Source: Spirogloea muscicola (lineage: Eukaryota > Streptophyta > Zygnematophyceae > Spirogloeales > Spirogloeaceae). Taken from it: 47,014 bases of DNA. Under the pieces are notes generated by a model. The model saw only the letters and a program-made list of their open reading frames with translations, did not search any database and was not told the origin of the DNA. The translations under genes were made by a program, and so were the position numbers. Location: the NCBI GenBank assembly GCA_009602725.1, contig WELB01000272.1:110895-157908 (forward strand), in the 5' to 3' direction. Below, piece after piece: positions 38,505 to 47,014 of this stretch. Position 1 is the stretch's first letter; each line of letters starts with the position of its first letter.

Positions 38505-41066
38505 ATGGCGGACGACGGCGGCGGTAATGGCGGCGGCGGCGGCGTCGGCGGCGGCGGCGGCGAGGCGGTGTCGCTGACGCAGGTGGTGTCGGCGGGCGCG
38601 CTCGCGCCGGAGTCCAACGAGTCGTTTCGTGCCGAAGACCTGCACTTCCTCCAGGTCGCCCCGCCGCCCTCCCTTTTCTCCCGCTCCTCGCGGCGCGCAC
38701 GCCGCCGCCGCCGCCGCCGCCGCGGCGCCGGGGCCATGTGACCAGCTCTTGTGCAGCTCTTGGGCCGCTGCGAAGCTCGTAAAAGGCCGGGAAGCGGACC
38801 ACTGTGAGCTTGGCGCTCCAAGGCCGCGTCCGCGCCACGAGACTTCAGGCTGCGTCGCCCGTGGTAGAGGCGGCGGCGGCGGCGGCGGGCCTTCGCCTAG
38901 TCGCCTTCGCCGCTAGGCCTCCATGGCTGCCGCGGAACTGGCGCTCATGACCTGCATTGCAAGCGACCCGAGCCATAACGGCCGTCACGGCTACGGCCAC
39001 CGGCGCTCCTTTGGCGTGCATTGGCTCAAGCGCCGCATATGGCCCCCCGCCGTCCCCTGCGTCCAGAGCCGCGCCCGGTCCTGGATCGAGGAGGTCCTGG
39101 ATGAGGACCTGCCCCCCGAGGAGCTCGGCGACGTGCTGGCCGACGGGGAGCTCCTGTAAGCAGAGCAGCTTCTTCGCAGCCTCTCCATCAATTTACGACT
39201 GGGGTTCGAGTTGGGTCCTCTGCCTTTGGCGGCGTGCCTTTCTGTCTGGGTCCCCACCTGGCGTGACCGGCGGATGGAGCCCGTCTGCAGCGACCGCGTG
39301 GGCAGGCTGGTCAAGAGGCTCAAGGCCGGCGGCGAAGGCCGCAGCCCGCTTAAGTCGCCGGCGCCGGCCGTGGGCAAGAGCAAGAGCGGCAAGAGCTGGC
39401 ATGCCTTCTCCAACGTCGACGCCTTCCTCAAGGCAAGCACGCCCACATTGCCTTGGCGGCTCAGAGCCCCACCTCCCCTGCTGGCTGGCCAATGCAGCGT
39501 TGTGAAAAGGCCGGCAGAATGCAGTTCAAGCAGTAAAGTTGCAGACCGAACTCACATCAGGTGCTTGGCAAGCAGGTGTGCCGCGAGCTGGGCATGTCAG
39601 ATGTCGAGACGTGCTCTGCTGTGGACATCGTGGAGCAGAAGGACCTGCGCCGCGTGTGCCTCTGCCTGCGCGGCCTTTCCAAAAAGGCCAGGGCTGAGGG
39701 CCTCATGGAGGTAAACCTCAGCTGCAGGGCCGAGCCAGGACGACAGTGCTGGTATGGTCTTGCAAATACTTGTCATTTGCATCACTAATGGCGAATGTAT
39801 ATGCTCCAAGTTGCAGGTTCCTGACTTTGACGACCTCACACACCGGGTGAGGGGGATGTCAACAGCCAAGGTTCAGGGCCTCCAGGCAGGCTTCAAGCAG
39901 CAGCAGGCGCCTCCGCCTGAGCTTGAGAAGCGGCCGGCAAGCGGCAGCCGCATCAAGGAGTCCTCCAATGGCCAGGTGCCCTCCTCATGGCCACCGCTCT
40001 CTCCGTTACACCGGCCCCCGTCTGCTCGCAGTTGTCTGTTTTGAACTGATGTACAGGCGGCCTGCGCTTGGCCAAATGATGGCACAGGCCATTGCTCAAG
40101 AAAATCAATGCAGCAATCAGCAATCAGTAGTTGGTGAGGTCCTTGAAGGAGAGTGGTCTTTGTAACAAGAGCTTCACAGCTGTGCTCACGTCTTGTGACG
40201 AGTCCTGATCCTGCAGCCCGTTGATCTCTGAAACAGGCCTCTGAGCCCAGGGATGAACTAGGTCACGAGCCCATTCGTAAGCCCAAGCCGCGTGCCAACT
40301 TGGACACGGCGCGTCCAGAGAAAGCTGCAAGCCAGGTACAATGGGGTCAAGGGCTTCTCACCTTGATCTGGGTGCTACTCAGTAGCACCCAGATTTTGTG
40401 TAAATGCATAAACACTAGCGTTGTCCAGAAGTTGTTGTATAACAGTAAGGCGATCACAAGTTGTTGATATAACCATAAGGCGATAACACGCCTGTGTTGA
40501 GACCTCACTTTGCTGCGGCTATGCTGTCCTGGTGGCAAAGGCCACGAGCGGCGGTGGGGATGTTCCCGGAGGGCCGCCCTGGGCTGTGATTGGAACAATA
40601 GCGGCGGCGGCTATCACACTCTTTCTCTCTACGAGGTACGGCTGCCACTGCCTTTGAGGAACAGCTTACCCAGCTAAACTGTGATATGCGTTGGAGTCCA
40701 TGCGGCTTTGTTATCTCCAGCACAAATACAGTCGCCAGATACAAATGTAGTGGGCACAAATTGCACACACTGCGCTGCCTCCATAGGCTGGGCCTCATGT
40801 TCAGAGCGCTGCCTCTGTAAAGTGGTCCGAATTCCACATTTCCAAGGCTGTCGGCTTTTTTCACATACTGTTTTGAGCTGTCTTTCCTGTGTGTGACCTG
40901 CGGATGCGTGTGCAGGAAGCAAGTGTATGAGGTGAGGCGCGGCGACACGCTCATCAACATCTCGCAGAAGGTCGGGAAGAAGCGCTGGGAGGAACTTGTG
41001 AAACTCAACCCAAACATCGACGACCCGGATCTGATCTATCCACATGAACGCTTGCGTCTGCTGTAG
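38505..41066 (+). CDS. calponin-homology, transmembrane, LysM protein, 339 aa, 8 exons
   Basis: Phase-consistent exons: 38505-38654, 39067-39155, 39291-39432, 39576-39710, 39817-39975, 40237-40335, 40541-40635, 40916-41066 (TAG). Residues 1-50 are Gly-rich and end in SFRAEDLHFLQ. Residues 52-168 form a calponin-type CH domain: SWIEEVLDEDLP, LADGELLDRVGRLVKRLKAG, a Lys/Ser/Pro-rich insert, then WHAFSNVDAFLKVCRELGM and AVDIVEQKDLRRVCLCLRGL. Residues 173-265 are a charged, probably disordered linker. Residues 272-288 (WAVIGTIAAAAITLFLS) are one membrane helix, and 294-339 are a LysM domain (YEVRRGDTLINISQKVG, LVKLNPNIDDPDLIYP). No signal peptide is seen, so a cytosolic CH domain and a LysM domain across the membrane are inferred. 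Intron 3 has a GC donor (AAG|GCAAGC). An upstream alternative start at 38923 is possible but would drop exon 1. I know no named protein with this order. Confidence 0.82.
40366..40394. repeat. 29-bp near-perfect palindrome in intron 6 of the CH-LysM gene
   Basis: ATCTGGGTGCTACT, a single C, then AGTAGCACCCAGAT: 14-bp arms that match perfectly. Confidence 0.8.
40430..40487 (+). repeat. two 28-29-bp direct repeats in the same intron
   Basis: AGTTGTTGTATAACAGTAAG and AGTTGTTGATATAACCATAA each continue into GGCGAT-ACAC-like sequence (40430-40457 and 40459-40487). They lie just downstream of the palindrome. Confidence 0.65.
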
Positions 41067-42131
41067 TATGAGCAAGCACACCAGATGTGGCAACTTGACC
41101 ACCATCTGCTCTTGCTCCACCTCAAGTTGCTTCTGAAGTGCCGGTTGGAATGCCCTAGCATCTTGGTCGCAGCTTGCAAGGCCTTCTTGCTGAAACTCTT
41201 AATCTTTTATCACAAGGCCGTGGTCGCAGACGCACAATGGCATCTCTTGCAGAGTTTCATGTGGCCTGCTCGCTTGTCACTGGGCACCATGATGAGGAAT
41301 CAGCATAGCGAAGCGCTGGAAAAGGTCACAAGGCCAACTCGTTACTTTTCAGCCTTCATCACAAGCTGAGTAATCAAAATTGCACGATTGTACAGGCACT
41401 TTGCAGTACTGTGTGTCTGGATATTGCAATGAGAGGTGAATGGCAGTATGCTTTGCTAGTATGTCAACGCGTGCGATGTTGACTACTGGCAGAGCTTAGG
41501 GCTCTGCACCAGACAGCGAGCTGCGGCCCATGCGCATTTGTCGCACGTCTTTCGTGATCCTTAGCTAATCGAGCTGAAAAGAATGCCTCGACCTTGATGC
41601 TGTTCCACTCATACACGCGCTAATAATCAGATAGGTGACAAGGCTGGATATTCTTGCGTCAGCAGCTTCATGAGGAGCAACAGAGGCTGCCCGCTTGCTG
41701 CCAATGTGCCTGGAAGATGAAAGAACCACACACCACATCACCTCATCACCAGTCTGTAGCCTGGGCATTATGCATAAGCCGTTCCCAGCCGCTGCAGCCT
41801 GTTGGATTCATGATTACTACAAAGATTCTGCAGACTGGAGGTGGCCAAGTGTTCCAAGGCCAGCATCAGTAGTCAGCTAGACAGCTGCCGGGGATGTCAG
41901 ACAGTCCAGCTCCGGCTGTGATCCATCAAATACAGTCATTGTCCCCCTTCGGCGGCTACGTGGCAACAATGGTTGCCTCAGCAGCCTAATCTGCGGGAGA
42001 GACCGGAGCCCAAGACGCGAATTAGGACGTGTGGGCTTGCCACAGTTGCAAACTGCTCAATGTTGCTCTGAGCTTGAAGGTAGTGTGAGCAGCTTGGCAG
42101 CTAGATTGGCTCGCATCATTGATCCAGCATG
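41067..42131. other. tail-to-tail intergenic region
   Basis: Lies between the CH-LysM stop codon and the last confident coding base of the minus-strand gene. No gene is recognised. Since a good donor (ATG|GTGAGC) occurs just before the stop at 42132, downstream exons of the minus-strand gene could lie here. Confidence 0.4.
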
Positions 42132-43920
42132 TCAGCTCACCATCGCGGGGGCCGCAATAGCGGCCACGGGGAGCTTGAGAACGACTTGCTGATTGTTGTG
42201 CTCGCAAAGGGCACGGCGCTCTGAGCGCCGCAATGTTGGGGTGCTCTCAGGCGCGCCGCTTTCAGCTGTGTAGTTGCACTTTGGTGCGCCCCCAGGGGCC
42301 GCGGATAGCCGGCTCGTGGGAGCCGGAGGCATTGCGGCGGGGCTAACAGCGACTTCGTTGCCGTCATCGTCGCCGTCGCCGTCGTCCTCTGATTGCCTTT
42401 CACCGGCTGCGTTCTGTGAAGATCGTTGGCCTTTGACAGCGGAGGGGTTAAGGAGTGTGTTATGCTGCAACGGCGGCGGTAGCAGCAGGGAGTCTTGAAA
42501 AGAGCGACGCATCAGAGCCCGAAGAGTGCGGGAGCGGCGCACGTCGCCCCTCCCGCCGCTGCTGCCGCCGCGGGCCTCCAGGGACTTGCGCAGGCCCTCC
42601 ACCTGGAGCTTGCGGGGCGGGCGCAGGAGCCCCCAGCTGCTACCGCTGCTGACGCTGCCGTGGCGCGACGCTTGTGCTGGCGTTGCTGCTGTGGCAGCTG
42701 CCGGCGGCACCGCCGCCTGGCTTCGGCCTCGAGTGCGCACCCTGCGCATGAGGCCGGAGAGGAGGCCACCCACTTTCTTCTTCTTCCCCGTCTCGCCAGC
42801 AGGTGCTGCCCGTGATGGTGCCGGCTGCCGCCGCCCGCCAGCATCGACCAGCGGCGTGGGCGAGAAGGAGTAGAGGCGGCGCAGCGGGAGCACGTCTGCG
42901 GGCGTCTTGGGCAGCAGCGGCATGGCGCGCACGGCAGTCGGAAGCGGCGGCGGCGGCAGCAGCAGAAGCGGCGCCTTGGGCGGCGTGCCGATGCCCTTCG
43001 AGTCCTTCGCTACTGGCGCCATGCGTCGCCGTGGGTGCGGAAGCGGCGGCCGCAGCCCGCCAATGAGCACCGTGTCGTGGCAGCCTTCATCCCCCGGCGG
43101 CAGCGGCTGCAGGGCCGCGTCCTCGCTGCTCCATGGCAGGCGCAGCCGCGACAAGCGCAGCCGCAGGTCCCGCCCGGGCTCCTCCAGTCCTCCCTGCTCG
43201 ACTTGCTCGCTACTTCCACGGCCGCCGCTACCTCCACTGCTAGCGTAGCCGCCATTGACCGCGCCTGCCACAGCGCGACGCCCTGTGGGCCTTGGCACTG
43301 GCGGAGGCGTGCGTGCCGGGCAGCGGCCATACGGCAAGAAGTCCAGGGCGTGCGGCACCCCCCCACCGCCTGCAGTCACGGCCGCTAGCTTGGGCGACGA
43401 GCCCTTTGCCCCTCGCTTCTTGCCGAGACGCTGGCCGGCGGCCGCCATGGTCTGCACCGCCTGCGCTCCGGCAGCGGCCCTTGCTGCCGGGGCATCCTGT
43501 CCTGCCAAGTCTGACGTCGGGTTGCTCGTGCATCGTATAGTGCCAGTTATCGAGGTATCACTGTGACGCGGCGGCCTCCGTGCCGGAGCTGGCTCCGGCA
43601 CCGGTGCCAGCACGAAGTCTTGGGCGCCCACCTCCGCGCCGCAGTCGGCCAGCCGGCGCAGCAGCGGCAGCTTGGCGACGTGGTACGCGAGGGCCTCGAT
43701 GACGCCCGCCAGGAGGAGGTCCTGCTCAGCGCTGGCAGCGCCGTCAGCCACGGCCGTGGCAGCGACGAGGATCGTGGCACCAGAAGAAGGAGAATGGTGG
43801 AGAGAGGCGCCTCTTTGGGACCTGGAGGAAAAGGAGCTGGCTGCGCAGGAGTGCCGGCGGCGGCGGCTGCGGCTCGCCCGCAGGGGCCGGCGGCGAGGCC
43901 GGCCAGCGTCGCCGCCGTGT

Positions 43921-44004
<84 letters not shown>

Positions 44005-44036
44005 NGCGCCGGCGGCGCCGGCGGCGACGGCTCCAT
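42132..44036 (-). CDS. hypothetical low-complexity basic protein, sequence interrupted by an artefact
   Basis: A minus-strand frame of about 630 codons from an ATG at 44036 (MEPSPPAPPA, GCC context) to TGA at 42132. After ten residues it hits an N and 83 A (read on the minus strand), which is almost certainly an assembly fault, so the true frame across it is unknown. The segment at about 43750-43570 (EQDLLLAGVIEALAYHVAKL, LLRRLADCGAEVGAQDFVLA) looks like a helical globular part. The rest is Pro/Ser/Arg/Gly-rich and probably disordered, with basic patches such as KKKKVGGLLSGLMRRVRTRG and an acidic stretch EDDGDGDDDGNEVA. The ending may really be a donor (GCGATG|GTGAGC). I recognise no family. 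Codon bias and the absence of stop codons favour a real gene, but GC-rich DNA can keep frames open by chance. Confidence 0.5.
43922..44005. other. poly-T run plus N, assembly fault inside a coding frame
   Basis: 83 T followed by one N, with GC-rich coding-like sequence on both sides (GCCGCCGTGTG to the left, GCGCCGGCGG to the right). It is likely a mis-sequenced GC-rich or triplet repeat. Confidence 0.8.
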
Positions 44037-44137
44037 GGCGGCGGCGGCGGCGGCGGCGGCGGGGTCGGGGGTTCGATTCGAAGGTGGTCGCAACGGCTCG
44101 CTCGCGGCGCCACTGGCGGACGGGGGCAGGAACTGAG

Positions 44138-44541
44138 GGCCTGTTCACACTTGGTCGGGTGGTCGCGTCGAGGGGCACGTGTCGCGCGTTGTATGGAACG
44201 GACGGCTTTACAACCTTGCGCGCCCCGGTCGCGGTCACCCGCCACGACGGCGCCACATCGGACGCTGACCAGGACGACATTTGCCCCCGTTAATGAGGAA
44301 ACGGCGCCGTGTGCCACGAGGGGGGTCAAAATCGGGCCCTCCTCCACGAGGGCCCGGATTTGACCACCCCCCCTCACCCTGCGGACCCGCCCCAAAAGAA
44401 ACAGCTGGCACAGCCCCTCTCCCAAATCCACGAGTTTTAAATACACGTCCACGGGTGCAGGCGGCCTCGGCCTCCGTGGCCGCGACCACCTCTCTGACGG
44501 GTGGTCAATGCCGTGACCACCTGACCTAGTGTAAACAGGCC
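44138..44541. mobile_element. MITE-like element with 30-bp terminal inverted repeats
   Basis: The left end 44138-44167 and the reverse complement of the right end 44512-44541 both start GGCCTGTT and match at 26 of 30 positions (GGCCTGTTYACACTWGGTCR, then GGTGGTCRCG). GGTGGTC and its complement recur just inside the ends. The inside holds a second fold-back at 44320-44370 (arms with TCAAAATCGGGCCCT and AGGGCCCGGATTTGA). There is no transposase frame, and no convincing target-site duplication is visible. It sits directly upstream of the gene at 42132-44036. Confidence 0.72.
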
Positions 44542-44571
44542 ATAAGAAGTAAAAACAGGCCCTCGAGGATG

Positions 44572-44635
44572 AGGGAGAGGCGCGCGGTGCGGCACGAAAT
44601 GAAAGGGAGGCCAATCCGAACCTTACAATGTCAAG
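44572..44635 (-). repeat. small dispersed repeat, copy 3
   Basis: Read on the minus strand: ACATTGTAAGGTTCGGATTG, GCCTCCCTTTCA, GCACCGCGCGCC. It is the same element as 27096-27163 and 38190-38262 but more diverged. Confidence 0.6.
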
Positions 44636-44769
44636 TGATGGGGGGCAGGGAAGCCTGCCAACGAGGCGACGTGGGCCGCCATCCAGGACCTGCCCTTCTT
44701 GGCGTGAATCTTTTCTGCGTCCGCAGAAGTCCTCATTCTCCGCATGCACAGCTCTCGCTCCCTGTTCGC

Positions 44770-45800
44770 GCCGTCTGCCTAGCCTGGTGGCTCCGTCTTG
44801 AACACCGGTATGCATCTGGCTGGCCTCTTACAGCCGCTCTTCTAATGCCAGCAGCTGCATTCTTCTTCATTCCTCTTGGGGGCTGGCCTCACAGCGATTG
44901 CCTCATTGGAAGAGCTGTTTCTTGCTTCCTCCATCAGACCTGCTTCTTCTGCAGCCTTCCTGGCCTTCGACATGCATTTGCGGGCAGGCCGCCCCTTGGT
45001 TGCTGCCTCCGCGTGTTGCCAGGGCTCCGCATTTCCCCCCTCTACTTAGTCCGATCTGCTGAAATAAAATATTGAGCGTCCGTGTAGCAAAGTAAGCTCA
45101 TCCAAAGGGAGAAGGGGCTGTGAAAAGCCCGAAAGTGATGGACAAGGTCCGAAGGGCCGGAAACCACTGGAACACACAACTAAGCAAGTACCAGAATGAC
45201 TTAGATACCCTCTTAGTGAGCAACCGCATGTCAGAAAGACAAGCCGCCGGACAGCAGTCACCTTGACGATGGCTAGAGGAGGCTGCTAGAGCATGGCCAG
45301 CTCGCAGATGCAAGGCTTGGGCCAAGGACTGCTGGCCTTCCCAGCCACTGCCTTCAATTGTCCATTCTTCTTTGGCTGGAGGGCAATAGACAGGCGCACA
45401 CGAATCACCTGCACTAGCGAGTCAGAGCAGAGGTCATGAAGAGTATCTCCGTGGTTTGCTCCTTCCGGCTCTGTTGGACCTTGTTTGTTTTTCCTGGACA
45501 TTTTCCGGCTCCTCTAGTCCTTGTTCATTGTTGTGTGGGCTGGCTTTTCACAGCCCTCGCCCCGTTTGTTAGGCTGCTTCTTTATCTGGGCTGGCTTCTC
45601 AGAGTTATCGCCTTACTTTGAGAGAGCACTTTCTTCGTTCACCCAACAGGGGCGATGGCTTTGAAAGGCCAGCCTTAATGAAAGAACGGACAGAAGTCCA
45701 AAGGCTCCTGAAAACGCTGACGAGCGGCATCCCAGTGGCAGCAAGGCAAAAAGCCCGCGGGCTCTCTGGCCCTGGCGCCGTCTCGCAGGCGCAGCTAGGC
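44770..45800. mobile_element. cluster of diverged LINE-like fragments
   Basis: A plus-strand tail at 44765-44900 (GTCTGCCTAGCCTGGTGGCT, TATGCATCTGGCTGGC...CAGCC). A minus-strand coding remnant at 45440-45360 (SLVQVIRVRLSIALQ) and 45325-45190 (AQALHLRAGHALAASSSHRQ, LSDMRLLTKR), then its tail to about 45060. Plus-strand hairpins at about 45536-45556 (GGGCTGGCTTTTCACAGCCC) and 45586-45600, and a minus-strand remnant at 45650-45790. Confidence 0.55.
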
Positions 45801-46799
45801 TTCACACAGCCGAAGTGATGTCTATCACTTGTCCATGTCTTCTACTTACTTGAATCTCAAACTTGAGAATCAAGGTGCTGCTTATGGTCTCAACAAGCTG
45901 ACAGACAAACTGCCCCGCCGATCTCTACAGAGTCACCTGACTCAACCTTGAGCCTCGTAATTCCTCAAAGAGCATAACGACACTCTAAAGTCCTGGACCC
46001 TGATTCCTTATGTCGTGGCGCAGGCATGCAAGCAACAAGGAAGCTGAAGATCAATGGCTGGGTTGGGCAAGGTCAGCAGCCAAGGTTGCGTGCAGCTGGT
46101 GACCTTCTGAACGCTGCATTGGTGCCGCCGTTGCAGCTGCGACGCTGCCCCAGCACAAGCGCAGCGTTGACCTGAGGTAGGAAGGCAGCAGCGGGACACC
46201 AGTTGCAGCAGCCAGGCAGGCAACAGACAAGAGTGGAGGCTACATGGCTGGTGCCAGCCCGTAGCTCCTTCCTCTCAGAGGGGCACCTCCTCAGCAGTCA
46301 GAATAGCCTGACCGCCAAGTGCGTTGGCAGAGTTGAGGAGTTCGTATTGATTTTTGCACTGCCTTGTGCAGCTGTTTCACGCCTCACTCGCCAGGCTGCC
46401 GTACGAGTGCCAGCGGCAGGCCAGATCATCTGGTGAGACTCTGTCTGCTCGGTACGCACCCTCGCACACATTACAGAGACTTTGTGGGCAGCTTTCCACT
46501 CCAGCCACCGTACTCCTGAGGGAGGTTGAGGGAGGTGAAGCAGTGGAGCGCGGTCTCCCTCCTAACTTGCCGCTCGTGATCACTTGAGAGGGCTTATTGT
46601 ATGGCAATTGATAGTAGCTACTTCGTTGTGCTGAGTAGTTTGCGCTTCCATGTTTGGTGTTTCCACTGGACGTTGCTTCTTTATTGAGCTGGCCTTTCAC
46701 CTTAATCGCCTCCTGGCAGCCCAGGTCATACGCGTCCTGAAATTCACGAGCAAACCGGGCAGACGTCCACAAAGAGAGAGAGAGAGAGAGAGAGACAGA
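45801..46799. other. intergenic, no recognised gene
   Basis: No domain, repeat array or RNA recognised. Short open frames only. A (GA)n run (46774-46795) adjoins the LINE-like tail that begins at about 46800; a diverged hairpin fragment (TTATTGAGCTGGCCTTTCAC) is near 46680. Confidence 0.45.
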
Positions 46800-47014
46800 G
46801 GAAGAAAGTGCTCGCCCATTGAGAATAGGGGCTGGAATAACCAGCCCGAAAAAGAATGAACAGAGTACGAGAAGGGGGCCAGGGGAAGCGCTAAGTAACA
46901 GAAACAAAGCTGCTACGAGACACTCAGTAACCCCTGCTAAGCAGCCGCAGATCAGAGATGCTGGGCTCCTGGAAGTGGGTCCCCTGGCCAGAGCCAGAGG
47001 CAGCAGCGAGGGCT
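46800..47014 (-). mobile_element. LINE-like copy running off the window
   Basis: Read on the minus strand from the window edge: GCTGCTGCCTCTGGCTCTGG (AAASGSGQGT coding part), the SDLRLLSRGY-type ending, then CTTAGCGCTTCCCCTGGCCC, the hairpin GGGCTGGT-TATT-CCAGCCCC and TATTCTCAATGGGCGAGCAC, ending next to a CT microsatellite. It is nearly identical to 27164-27430 over the shared part. Confidence 0.72.

Noticed and set aside
38134-38838. Minus-strand frame opposite the first CH-LysM exon
   Set aside because: Shadow of a GC-rich exon plus the small dispersed repeat. The plus-strand model has matching splice phases and domains.
38923-39159. Alternative start of the CH-LysM protein at 38923
   Set aside because: It is in frame with exon 2, but its N-terminal stretch is unlike CH proteins, whereas 38505-38654 splices in phase and ends in a typical pre-CH sequence. 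Kept only as a possible alternative transcript.
43547-44815. 422-codon minus-strand frame across the poly-T/N site
   Set aside because: It runs through the MITE-like element and is joined only by the homopolymer artefact.

Overview
This is nuclear DNA of a photosynthetic eukaryote of the green lineage, most likely a unicellular green alga; the species cannot be resolved from sequence alone. The genes are split into many short exons with GT-AG and a few GC-AG introns. Coding exons are GC-rich with GC-rich 5' leaders, and introns are more AT-rich. The gene families point to plants and algae: a four-EF-hand calcium-dependent protein kinase, an ACX3-type peroxisomal acyl-CoA oxidase, an organellar RECG-type helicase, a plant-type exonuclease V and a plant-type class-IIA HAD phosphatase. 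Long poly-A/T tracts next to N runs mark assembly gaps.

Layout: (1) 84-2431 (+), HAD-IIA hydrolase whose 5' end is lost at the poly-A edge. (2) 4663-5263 (+), a two-exon secreted Cys-rich peptide. (3) 6532-about 14690 (-), RecG helicase in about 20 exons. (4) 16046-20270 (+), a complete CDPK in 12 exons, head-to-head with RecG. (5) 21076-26524 (-), a complete ACX3-like oxidase in 17 exon positions, tail-to-tail with the CDPK. One of these positions has two alternative versions (25277-25392 and 25447-25562). (6) 31933-about 35273 (-), exonuclease V with an Fe-S cysteine set. (7) 38505-41066 (+), a protein joining a calponin-homology domain, one membrane helix and a LysM domain. (8) 42132-44036 (-), a low-complexity protein of unknown function, interrupted by a poly-T/N artefact.

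The intergenic blocks at 26.5-31 kb, 35.3-38 kb and 44.1-47 kb are packed with short pieces of one repeat family. Its copies share a protein-coding 3' part, which looks like the C-terminal end of a LINE-type reverse transcriptase, followed by a 3' UTR with a conserved GGGCTGGC...CAGCC hairpin. Tiny 3'-end-only copies with target-site duplications (2553-2649; 37883-37918) support target-primed retrotransposition. There is also a MITE-like element (44138-44541) and a second small dispersed repeat.

The genes do not form a pathway. RecG and exonuclease V would serve organellar DNA maintenance, the oxidase peroxisomal beta-oxidation, and the CDPK calcium signalling at a membrane. The two strongest biological leads are the duplicated, equal-length, phase-incompatible exons in the acyl-CoA oxidase and the CH-TM-LysM architecture.
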